A stretch of 64,000 nucleotides of DNA from contig CM055816.1 in the NCBI GenBank assembly GCA_029582265.1, forward strand, positions 90,921,204-90,985,203, given 5' to 3'. Positions within the stretch are counted from its first letter, which is position 1, and every line of letters begins with the position of its first letter. Below are positions 32,039 through 44,300 of the stretch, piece after piece. The position numbers and the translations under genes were made by a program. The notes beneath the pieces were generated by a model that saw only the letters and a program-made list of their open reading frames with translations, made no database searches and was not told the DNA's origin. This DNA comes from Zoroaster sp. YZ-2022. Its lineage: Eukaryota > Echinodermata > Asteroidea > Forcipulatida > Zoroasteridae.

Positions 32039-33782
32039 ATGTGACCAATGCTGCACCTGCAAAACAGACAGACAGTGGACCCCATCTACATAGGGTAGAG
32101 GTGTTATTTCTCCATTGTACTTAAATAAGTGATTACCTAGCTACGATCACTCATTAAAACTATGATATGTATGATAGAGAAGGGCCTTTTTGTTATAGGT
32201 TTTTATCTTATATGTATTACCTTATTATAGGGTTATTTTCTTCGTAAACAAGGATATGTAATCATAAACGCATGGCAGCTACAAGAAAACATTATAGCAT
32301 AAGGGGCAATGTTCGATCTAACTTGCCATAGGAATCTCCCGACAAAACATGTTTTCAAAAAGTGGTTAATGGTGATGAGTAGATAGAAAGTTTAAGGACA
32401 CATTTTTTGTTGCGTAATTAAAGGCGCGTCACAAAATATAAAACTCGCTATTTGTACGTAGGTACGTAGCCACAAGCTCGGGAGGATTCGACAGTGTTTT
32501 TTATATGAATTATTATTAATATCACACATACTTATTTGTCCTTGGGCCAAATCAACCCAATAATGAATATTCAGTTTAGTTCAGTTTATTATCCACGGAA
32601 ATAATATGACAAATGTGATTAAGTGGTCTCCAAGTACCAAGCTTGTCGAGAGGAGACACCCAAAATTAAGTATGAAGAAAAATATAGATTAATATGATTT
32701 GTTACTATTATTATTAATACAACAATTTACAACACACAAAGTAAATACAATAAAAGTTAAACATGCAAATAATTATGGAACAAGAAGATACACAGAAATT
32801 TTAGACTGCACAGCAGTTAAGTACAATTAGTAACAGTGTTTTAGTGGTTGAATTTCATTGTATTGGTATATTTTAAGTTTATAGATGTATTTTATGGGAA
32901 CTATAGAGATATATGAAAGTATCGTCTGAATTCAACCAGGTATAGGAATAGGATTCGTACTGACTTGGGTCGAGGCGATAAATACTCATGGTTAATCCAA
33001 TAGTATTTATTGAGCGCTATTTCATACCAAAGCATCTTGTGTGTATGGAACCCCAAAGAGGCACTAAACCTCGGTCATGAAATCGGTCAGACTTTGATAT
33101 CGATAGATCGGATTTTGCAAAAGAGCGAACTGAAAGAGACCGATTGGAGATGACCGACTGCAAACGAGCGATTTGAAATAGAGTAATTGCAAAAGCGATT
33201 GAAATAGAGCGATTGAAATACATTATTCGGGAATATTGTTTTACTCAGAAATATTGTTTTACTCAAAATTCGTTTTTGAAAGTAAACAACATTCTATATG
33301 TCCCTAATTTTAATTTTATTATTACACAGAGCACAATAATGATATTATGATCCATTGACATGGTTACGTGAATGAGTATACTATTTTTTTTAGAAAAAGA
33401 TGTAATTGGCGGTACCGTTACTTATATTTATCCATATATCCACGTGAAATCATTATGAACTTAGTGTTACAGCAGCACCATTAGTGTAGAGAAACAAAAC
33501 CCAAAACCTTGCCCAATGACCGCAAAGGTCACTTTATAATAACATAATTACTGACTAGGAACCAAACAATCACTTAATAAGAGAACACAAATGTTCAGAC
33601 AACTGACTGTTAAAAAAAATAATCAGTATTAAACCAATTCAAAAATAATTCCTATTCCTCGAACCCACAAAACGCCATGTCAGGTGAATCTGGCCGGCAA
33701 TCGCAAAAGATCCGCACCTAGACCCGCAATACCTCATACGCAAAATGAGAAATTGCAGCGAGTTCAATGCACTGCTGCTAAT

Positions 33783-34655
33783 GCCCCTTTAGCACGATTT
33801 TTCAATTATTTACAATCGCAACGGCGTCGTGGCCATGTTCGTGGTCCACCGTAGCGCACCGTAGTAGATCTTGATGGCACCGTGGAGTAGCACGATTTTT
33901 TTTAAATGTTCAAAAAAATCTTGCTCTACCGTAGCGGTGGAAAAAATCGTGGTCCACCGCAGCAGCATCGTATTATAGTCGTAACGTTGTCTTTACGTTG
34001 TCGTGGTATGTCGTGACGGTGTCTTGTTCATTCGTACTCATTCGTGGTGGCCGCAACACCTACGGTAGGCCAAGACTTCGCTACGATGCTAATACGATGC
34101 CGCTACGATGGTGCTGCGACCTAGCAAGACTTAATCAAGACGCCAACAAGACGCCAGCAAGAACATGATTTTTTTATCACGTGTCTCTGCTGATAGTGTG
34201 TGTTTTTTATCACATGTCTCTTGTCTCTTGTTTAAAAAATTATGACGACAACGACAACATCCAAATAATTATAAATTCACCAATTGTGCCTTTTCCGTCA
34301 TGTGATTAATTAAATCGTACAGGCGTCTTGTGAAATCATACTGGCGTCGCACTGGCGTCTTGTGAAATCGTACTGACGCCGTAGTGACGTCGTAGTACAA
34401 TCTTGGCATTTCTTGGTACGCCGTGACAAATCTTGACGATGTCGTAACTCTACCGTAACACTGTCGTGGCACTATCGCACTACTGGCGTACCACATCTTG
34501 ACGGCGTCTTGATAGCGTCTTGACAAGACGTAGAATTCGATAGACCTTGAACTTTTTGAGTGTGAATTGCTACGGTACAGCACGACTGAGCACGATTTTT
34601 CAACTTTGACAAATCGTGCTCTACCGTAGCAAAAATCGTGTAAGTGTGAAAGGGG
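33783..34655. mobile_element. CpG-rich foldback element, 873 bp
   Basis: GCCCCTTTAGCACGATTTTT at the left mirrors AAAAATCGTGTAAGTGTGAA AGGGGC at the right. Inner repeats include CGTGGTCCACCG, CTACCGTAGC and GTCTTGACAAGACG-like short palindromes. CpG density is far above that of the flanks. No coding frame worth calling. Confidence 0.65.
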
Positions 34656-36339
34656 CTTAAGTGCTGGACCGGATCAACCAAATCTAGGGAGCGCTACTCG
34701 AAGAACATTTAGCGTTGAAACGAGCATACCGATGATGATGATGATGAACCATGATGTTGCGCCTGATTCGGCAATGACATCACAGATGTGCTCATAAATA
34801 TGCACATTTTCATTGGCATAACTTAATACTAAAACATGCCACAACAAAAATCAAAACACCAACAAATTGATAAGTAAAACGTAGCAAAGTGATGTCAATA
34901 TGGATACTCAGGTATGCATTATGTTGTAAGAAATTTGTCAAGAGAGGGGCGGTGACCAATTTTTTATTTTATTGCCCTCTGAAAATGTTCGCAACTATTT
35001 AAAATAAAATTTTAAATTGTGTGCTCTAATTGATTTTAAAGAGAAACAAGTGGAAACAACGAGCCCATGGGGGAGGGCTGATCGTCTCTTCGCTCCCCCA
35101 GACGTCTGCATTGATTTGATTCCCACCAAGCCACTAGATATTATCTCATTTCAAAGTATTTTCCCTTTTATAAATGTTCCCGCAAAGAAAAGATTTGTCT
35201 GACTGACCATTCCTATGGGGAAATGTATAGACTTTTTTATCATTGTGCCCCACTACACTGAATTTAATTAAATTTAAATCATTTTCAATTCAATTCCAAT
35301 GAACGTGTATTTCTAAATGTATCAAGTTACTTTGCGGAGAAACGATAAATAATTATGTAAAACTACCAAAGATGTTTTGTTAAATAGTAATTATTTGCCA
35401 GAGTTGTATCAACCGATTGCTCTGTTGATTTATATATAAGATAGACCTATTAGTATTTGATAGGCGCAATGTTGTAAAAGAAAATATTTCGCAGCTTTTA
35501 AATGTATACAATCAAGAAAAAGAATAAATAAATATTGAGTTATATTTCTAATGACAGGTTTTAATCATTTATTCTTTATCCCCTTACCATGTATTTAAGG
35601 CAGATATGAAATAGTAAATTGTAACTTCATGAATTATGATTTGTACCCCAAACATTGACTTCATGATTTGTTGGATTCTATATTCCATATCTTAAAAATA
35701 AATAATGAATCAACCAATAGTTGGAAGAAGTCGGATGAGAAGTGATCCCATCTCCACAACTCCCCTCCCCAAGACCCAATTATAACAATAAATCACCGCC
35801 ACTGGTTGTACGGACTGTGTTACTCTGTGGTATACAGACCGACGGCGATTTTTTTCCTACACTTCATCCACTATATGCATTTGTATACTAAAAATGAAGT
35901 TTGACTTTATTTTCCTAAGATAAAATCCTTCACAATCGAGGAATTACTATTACAGAGAGGGTCTTTGCTACTGAAATAATTTTGTAGTTAAAACAATTTA
36001 TAAACAAATTAATAAAAACAAATTTATGAAAATGTTGAAAGACCTGGGTTTGATCCTTGTACCTCCAACTTGCAAGGAAGACCTTCTAACCACTATACTA
36101 CTATGGCATTCGAAGTAGTTGGTGAAATAATTACTGAAGAACCCTTTTTAGATTAGTTTTCTATACCAATTTCTAAGCCATTGGCAAAGTGTCCTGCAGA
36201 AAAGAAAATAGCGGACTGACATAGTGCTGACATTAAGCCAACGTATTGCCAACTTCCTACCGATGGTGGCCTGACTTCTATCCATATCCAGTTTGCCAAC
36301 ATATTGCAGAACACAAGTTACTATATTGTAGGCGGGGCT

Positions 36340-36860
36340 GTAATTTAAATCACATTTGAGGAGCGTCCCGAATGGACGTTGTACCTATAGACGATAATCC
36401 CTGGGGTGACATGTCCCCACCAATATTTATGACGGCGGGGGGGGGGGGGGGCAGTGGATAATGGCACATTTCTCCACAATAATTCTCGCCATCTAAAGAA
36501 AATCTACTCCCAATTATACCCGCAATAGTACAGCAAAATAATTGAAACCAAAAACTCTGTAATTCACGTTTTAATTAAGAAAGAATTAAAACAAAATATT
36601 CAAATTCTTTATTTATTTTAAACAAATGTTGGGTTTGATTGGTCAGGGTGTTAGTACATCCTAATTTTCCCAACATTATTATTGCCGACTTGAGAAAACT
36701 ATTATTGAAGGCGGGTCTATCATTTAAATGATAGACGTACCCATGGACGGTAATTAATTACTGGGGGCGGAGGGGAATATGTCTCCTCCACTATTAATGA
36801 ATGGGTGACGATAATGGCAATGTTCCCCACAATAATCATCGCCCTCTAATGAAAACCTAC
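36340..36860 (+). repeat. Two diverged direct copies of a 160-bp repeat
   Basis: Copies at about 36340-36500 and 36705-36860 share AGGCGGG(G)CT, TTTAAAT, GGGGTGACATGTCCCCACCA/ATATGTCTCCTCCACTATTA, and GATAATGGCA followed by CACAATAAT and CGCC. The first contains a long G run. Likely a dispersed foldback family. Confidence 0.55.
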
Positions 36861-37236
36861 TTCAAAGCTCACAGATTATAGATATATTTCGTATTTATCT
36901 ATACAAAAATCTTTAATGGGATTTATTGGGATTTATTGGTCCTTCATTCATGTTCACAACTAATGATAACTTCAAATCTGTTCTTCATAGACGTTCTCTA
37001 CTTTGAGGAACCTTTAGAAGTATTAACCCCATTTCACAATTTAAGACGGCAGTAGTATTACATTAAATTCAATAAGCCTATTTCTACCTAATACATAATT
37101 ATATGTAATATGTGAATCGATACTTATATGTAAGAGCCAACGACTAGTATGTTTCTGCTCTGTATCTAAGCTTAGGGGATGATTTAGTCAAGCAAACCTT
37201 GAGGGAACCACCTCACTTTTACTGCAAACTTGTTCT

Positions 37237-37425
37237 TTAATTAAGTAAGACTAATTGCGGTGACACCATGTGGAATCTCAATTGAGTAGTAATTAGTTCT
37301 GAAAAGAACTGGAGGTACAACTCGACGTTTCGATCAGTATGCTCTGATCGTCCTCAGGAGAATGTGGTGTCACCGCAATTAGTCTTACTTATCATCCTCA
37401 CCATGCAAAGCTACAAGTTTTACCT
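37237..37425 (-). mobile_element. Penelope-like-type terminal fragment, palindromic copy
   Basis: GTAAGACTAATTGCGGTGAC at about 37244 mirrors GTGTCACCGCAATTAGTCTTAC near 37370-37391. On the minus strand it holds CCTGAGGACGATCAGAGCAT ACTGATCGAAACGTCGAG, a perfect 7-bp hairpin followed by AAAC. The same sequence is in plus orientation at 54090-54240. Confidence 0.55.
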
Positions 37426-38312
37426 GTTCTTTAATTGTTACATCCGGACAAAAAACGTATAGCCACGCCAATGAATATACAGAACTCTCTGATATTTTGT
37501 ACTTTTTGGGAGGTGACGCCCCCTTCTGATATTCTGGATCCGCCCCTAATGTTTGGTACCATCATCAACGCCAAATAAGTTGTGATTATGTTAAACTGTG
37601 ATAAACAGTTTTCAAGAAATTATACAAACCAATTAAATTCAACAGGGTGAATTAAACTGGCAGATCCAGAAGGTAAAACAAGGCGGGAGGGTTGGTTTCA
37701 TGACTTTTCAGGAAGCTTTTGAGAGCCACTGTTTTTATCATAACAGGCATACGCAAAACAATGGTTTCCATTAATGCTATCACTACAAAATCATGGTCAT
37801 TTCCTGTGTGGTTTACCAGGAATGAAAACAACGAGAAACACGTACGATTGCATCTATCATTCTATGGTTTAATATATTGTGCACATTATTGACTGAGAGA
37901 AAAAGGCAATGAAGGTTTAAAAAAAAGTATAAACCCAGAAAGGTCAAAACATTAGTATCTTCCACCTACTGTGACAGTGCTAAAGCTTCCTGATGTTTTC
38001 ACAATATGTTTGGCGATGTACATCGAGTTGGTTTGTGCTTGAGAAATTAAACACGAACCGAAGAAGGAAATACATCAACAATATATTATTAATATACGAC
38101 TACACGTCATGTTATAACATTAGTTGAGTATTTGCATCCATTATGGATACAACAGAATATTCTGGCTGAGTTTCAGATCTCTGTAAAAGAAAAGGAGATA
38201 TCATCTGGAATTTATCAAAAATGGAACATTGCCTCACAAATAAGGTATGTTTATGACTGATTATTGTTCTGCAAAATGTGTTTACATATACAAAGGACCT
38301 CTATACATTTAG

Positions 38313-38377
38313 TTTTGGTGTTGGCTTTGGTTTCGTTCTGGTGGTGACATCGAACACTTGTCTTGAATGCAAATCAG
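38313..38377 (+). CDS. Gene B exon: signal-peptide-like
   Basis: Acceptor TTTAG and donor GTATA bound 65 nt. The frame ending in phase 1, to match downstream exons, reads FGVGFGFVLVVTSNTCLECK, a hydrophobic stretch fitting a signal peptide. A second frame (LVLVLALVSFWW then stop) is also hydrophobic, so a frameshift or a different 5' splice is possible. A candidate ATG at 38221 followed by GTATG at 38245 gives the wrong phase for this exon. Confidence 0.4.
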
Positions 38378-41300
38378 GTATATATTTGTTTCAGTTTTGT
38401 TTTCACCTTGCAGGCGATTTCAACCCAAAACTTGTATAAAAAAAGCATATATCATGTTTATGGAGCTATAATTGGAACTCCTTGTAATTGTTGGTCTAGG
38501 CTTATGGCATAAACACATATATATCATTTCTATAAGAATAATTATGGAATCTGCCAAAACCTTATGGAATCTGCAAACCTAATTGTATCTCATCTGTTCT
38601 TCTTGTGTTCCTTAAATGTACACAATCAGCGGCGTAGCGAAGGTATTTTCTTTGGGGTGATGTGAAGCCAATTTGCCAAATGACCTCACAGTTGAATTGA
38701 ATGGACTGTTTTCTGATCCCGGGACGAGTATGTCTGGTGCAAATTTGCTATAAAAGGTTGGGATGATACCAATCCCATCGCTTCAAAACAACTTCTCGAT
38801 TCCACCCAACCCCAACCGATGACATTTTTGAGACTGATATATATGTACATATATATTTTAGTATATCAAATTTATTTATATTTTCATATATTGTATTCAA
38901 AATTGTATGATAAGTATTTACGCGATTTCGTATTGTTTCTCTGTATTGTACACCCACGGTGTAAAACGAGATCGATGGTTAATCCAACCATCAGTATCAA
39001 AACACTGACAGGAGTTACATCACAAATGTTTTCATTAGATATCGCCAGATATGAGAAGAACACATCACAATCTCCTCCCGCAGGCTGCATGCAGCTCAGC
39101 CGCCGTACGGTGTGTTTATCTTGGTCTAGTCCTCCTTAGCATGTTATTCACATCCTCGGGTAAGGAATTGAATTCTTCGTCAATTCTCCAGATTGAGTGA
39201 TTAATGTTCATTACAATCTAATATGACTCAGTTACTGAAGTGGGTTACTATTAAACCCATGCAGTTCTTAGTTCTTGTGGGCTGTAACCACATTATGAAC
39301 TGTGTTTCTAATGTGAAAAAGAAATATTTTTCCACTGTCCATCACATGTCCCATTTTTATTACAATCTGATACAAATCAGTTACTGAAGTTGGCTACTGA
39401 TACATTCCTAAAGCTCTGGGGCCATATTTACATATATAAATAAATATTCTATATCCAATATTCAGGTGCTGTGCCAGATTTCACCTGTTACAATGTAAAA
39501 CTGTATATCGATGGTCACAGCACTAAAATTGGTGGCTACAAGAGTGGCAATGACAAAGCTGCATCAGTCTCCTTCGAGCGTGTACTGGACACGGGTAATG
39601 GCAGTCATCTACCGGTAGGAGGCTCTGCGTACAACCTTTCCTGGGCCGCTGCCAGACGTTATTACATGCCTGCTTCTATTGGGCCACCCAGGTTTGGCGT
39701 CTACAACTGTATTTTCGATCCACCAAGTGTCAACATAACAACAATCGTTATGCAGGATAATGGTAAGAACAAGTAATCAACTGTCAACGATTAGTTTTGA
39801 GTTTCATTTTTACCTTAACAGTATTAAGTTGATAAGTTGATGTAATAAATTAGATTTTTTTAAATGAAGATTTTCTCCACTTATTATGTTCAATCGTATC
39901 ATGTTGAACCTGTCAGAACAATATCGAATTTTTCACTTCTAGTGTCCACACAACAGTAAATAATGAACGATTAACAAATTCTTAGTTTTTAAGTATTTTA
40001 TTTAAAACAATTAATTCTTTTAATTAATAAATCAACAAATATTCGCAATCTTGAGTGTCCATAACTATTTACAGTTATAGGCGACTCGGGCGGGATTCGA
40101 ACCCACGACCTCCTGCTTAATAGTGCAGACGTCTTAACCTCTCGACCACCGAGCTTGCCCGATGAGAATTGGCCGGCTAGAATCCCATATAGCAGCGGGT
40201 TCCGCTGAGAGGTTAATACGTCTGCACTAGTAGCAGGAGGTCGTGGGTTCGAATCTCGCCCGAGTCGCCTGTGTAGTTTTTTCACAGACACTCGGAAAGC
40301 ACTGAGTATACAGTGCTATACACACGTCGGTGTAGGGCAAAATCAAATCAATTGTTTATCTCCCGACGCAAGAATTTCATCAACCTATATTTATAGTTAA
40401 GTATAGAGTTGTGCATCTTTACCGGATTAATATCATTGTTGACACTTGCACGGTTACACCAAAATAACTACTACTTCCAAATCAATTCTAATAGGCCAAA
40501 GTTCACTTCGTCACTGCAATTACCAAATTCACAATTTTCATCAATTGCTACCTCTCATTGGTACACAACCATAATCAAAGTTAATAATCGGTATTCCACA
40601 AATGTTGGTTTACCTTATACTACATATACTCCGCAGCAGGGGCGTGGCGAAGACATTTTCTTTTGGGGGTGTGGAAGCCAATTTGCCGACTGACGTGAGT
40701 GATGTAGTCAGGATTTTCATAGTTTATTCTGGACCAACCCTTGTTCTAGTACCTTTGATGCTTCATTTGCCGACTGAGGCTCTAAATGCCGACTGAGAAA
40801 AATTATTGGGAGGGGGTTCACACCCCCACGCGCTACGGCCCTGCTCCGCTAATAATAATACTAATAGTACCACCACCAGTGTTCAGATATTGACAATCAA
40901 TTTAAATCTTCCTGAGTCATAACGGAATAGAACTCTGTTCATTTCACAAGACTGTCTGAACTGTTACTGTTCTCTTTTCCCATATGTTCTCAGATTAGGG
41001 GAAATAACTAAGGCGATTCTCATCCGTCATCGTTACAACACTGTAACGTTAGATTCCAAAAAATGGTGGTTGTAGAAACACATACGCGTGTAGTGCGTCC
41101 ACTCTTTACAAGGCCATCTGAAAATTCAGTTCATCACACTTGGGAATAATTTTGGCCGGGCACGATTATACACATCAAAACTACAAATAATTACACTGAC
41201 TTCTATTTTTAAGTTCAAATAAGTTGATGAAAACCCTACCATACCTCTTCCAAATTTTGGAGTAAATAATTCTCGACATTTAAGATTTGTCTAATTTTCA

Positions 41301-44300
41301 CTGATATCAAATGAATTTGCAAGTTTAGAAAATTACAAGATCTTTGTCAAAAGTACATTTGCTCAATATGAAGAAAAAACAGAATAAATACTTTTGCCAA
41401 AGTAGAATTCTCAAGGCCTTGGATTTGGCCTTGAGGTGCTCTGAATCATGCAATTTGCTTATGATTTTAAATCTAGATCTTAATTTATTTTGCTATCTGC
41501 AAAAACAGTACAGCAGCAGAGCTTGGCAACCTCATAGGTAACGATCCAGTTGGAAACTCCCCTTTTCCTTCCAAAACGTTCCCTCTCAAAACCATCTCAT
41601 CAACATACACATTGACCATTATTTTCTTATTTAAATCTATCCTGTCTTGCTTGAGGATACACTTACCAAGTTACCATTGTTGTTGACACCACTGGACTAA
41701 AGCTAGAATGGGCACCTTATTCAACCATGGCCTACTGGGTCTTGCCACAGGGCCAACTAGTCAATATTCATATCTTACTAAAAGAAAATAGATAATTATT
41801 CACAAGGGAGTTGTAAATATTCAATATAAATAAGTTTTTTGTGACAGACCCTATTTATAACGATTTTTTTTTGTTTATTTATGTTCACATATACTTAATT
41901 TCATGTATTAAACTTAAGGTGACGTATCTCCAGCATCACCCACCTTGACTACGAGTGCAGGTGAAGATGTGACGTTGACAATGACACAGTTATTTAACGG
42001 TTCATCAACTGAGCTTCGATGGAAGCACAATGGTACTGACGTCACTGCATGGAATGGCCAATCAAGCATCACCATCAATAATGTACAGGTCATTAATGCT
42101 GGTATCTATGAATGCTACATAGATGGTCGCTACAGTCAACAGAAACACGCACTCATGAAACTCATCGTAAGAGGTAATAGTTACATGTCTGGTGATGTAT
42201 TTTGAGTCGTACATGACGGTGTATGCATGGTTAATTTTGCAGTCTCCGTTGTATTTGACTATCAGTTCATCTCACATGAGGAATATAACAAACGAACATG
42301 CAGAATGGGATTATAGACAGGTGTTCAGTTGCCCCTCCCACTAAACACAAAATACATACTTAACAGTTTCTCTTGTAATTTACACGGTCAATACAAAATA
42401 TAGCGAGCTGTAAGTTACACGGTGACTATTTGCATATTTTGAAGAAGAAAAACTCATTACGCAACATCCATCTTTCTTTCTGCAGAGTGTTCACCTAATA
42501 AGTGGGGCCCATCATGCGACAATGACTGCCCGTTATGTTATAACGGTGGTGTGTGTGATGATATCAATGGTGAATGTATCTGTGCACCAGGATTCAGTGG
42601 TCTACGCTGTGCAACATGTAAGTGAATCACTTTTTTATGTGATACACAGTAAAACAAAGCAAAATTGCGATTTAAAAAAAAAGAAATTGTCACGGATAAT
42701 ATTTGTGTTCTTTTTCCAAATAGTAAATGGCATGACTAAATGTAGGTATACACCTACGAAACTGGAAGAAAAAAGCTTAACCTACTTGGTTTTAAGATGG
42801 CAATAATACAAACATCCTTTATTCCGTCAGAACGGTTGTTTTTAATACAAATTCAAATATAAATCTGGATCACTGGCCAGTGATCAATTTCCACTTTATA
42901 ATGAATATAAATAATTTGAAATATACTTTCCTCGACGACAAAGCGAAATAAGCTGAAATTTCACATGCTAGTTTCTGTACTTATCTATTGATAAAGTATT
43001 GAGTTGCATGCATTTTATCAATAGTATACACTGCCTTCAAAGGTTGTATATATATTTGCTATTCTTAAAAAAACATACAATTAATGATCACAGTTTAAAT
43101 AAGAAAATACTTAGTGTAAAATTTATGAAAGTTATAAAACCTCCCTTGAAATTTCACGTTAACACGAATTCCGAGTTCATTCGTTTTTGCATTTTAATTA
43201 TTTTCTCATTAATGGCACAATTCATAATGAGCTGAAACTATATATCAGTTGTTGTATAGATCTTTATTTACATAAAGTGGTTGGACAGGATTATGAGAAA
43301 TCAGTCATGTTTGTGCCCACGTGTGTTTATATCTCGTTTTGAGTTCTACCTGTTAGGCTTGTTGGCCTAATTTGTCAACAAATGGTGTCGAAATAGTAAA
43401 ACAATTTCATTTTTATCAATTTGGTTATGATGCAGGAATCCTCATTTTTGACATGATAATCAAAGAAAGGTTGGAGAAAAAGGAAGTAAATAAAAACTGA
43501 CTGTCTATTGTAACATGTTTTTAACAGAAATATACACTGTAAAAAATTGCCTGTAAAAATTACAGTACGTTACTGGCAACCAGCTGCCGGTAACTTACTG
43601 TAAAATTTTACATTAATAACTGTAAATAAATTACTGTAAAAATGAGAGTAAGTTACTGACAGCTGGTTGCCAGTTACTTACTGTAAATTTTACAGTAACA
43701 AACAGTACAGTATATTGTAAATATGTAATTTTTACAGGCAATTGTTTACAGTGTAGCCCTAAACAAAGTCAGTGAATTATTCCGCCATTACTGCAAAAAC
43801 AGCACTTTTGGATTATTAATGTAATCATTATAATCGTTATGAAATAACCACAGTTAGGCGTACGCAATAACTACAATTTTTGGTGTAGGAACAAGAATAT
43901 AGAACTTTGCTTTTAATATATAGATTGCATAGAATCATCTGGTAAATTCGATGTGATATTCAAATGTAAAACAACAATTAAACAAATCAACATTTTGAAA
44001 GTGTATAAAAGTAATCTGAAAAAAAAAACCTGTACACCACAAACTCGGCTCTATGTTCAATGGAAGGTAACACAAGTGCGAAAACCAATATTCTCCACCC
44101 ACTGTGATAATATACTCGAGTGTCCTTATTTTATTTATTTCTCATTGCATGTTAATTTTAATAATTTGTAAATAGTTTCATTGTGTATGTGTGTATGTTT
44201 TGGAATTGAATAAACAGAGCTTCATAACCCCACACAGGTAAACAAAATAAATAATAATTATAATAATCCGGCAAACAAGGGCGATACAACTTTTATAGAT

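Larger units (their letters stand above)
32039..38312. other. Gene A 3' UTR and intergenic region to gene B
   Basis: No further coding exon is recognised before the signal-peptide-like exon of gene B. A possible polyadenylation signal AATAAA is at 32749-32754. The rest holds dispersed repeats: a low-complexity stretch with GAGCGA/CGATTGAAAT motifs (33060-33230), a CpG-rich foldback (33783-34655), two diverged direct copies near 36340-36500 and 36705-36860, and a Penelope-like fragment (37237-37425). Confidence 0.6.

Noticed and set aside
38819..39139. Open frame of 106 residues upstream of the first clear gene B exon
   Set aside because: The part from about 38975 (NPTISIKTLTGVTS...) looks weakly coding, but no acceptor/donor pair with phase 1 ends could be placed, so it was not called an exon.
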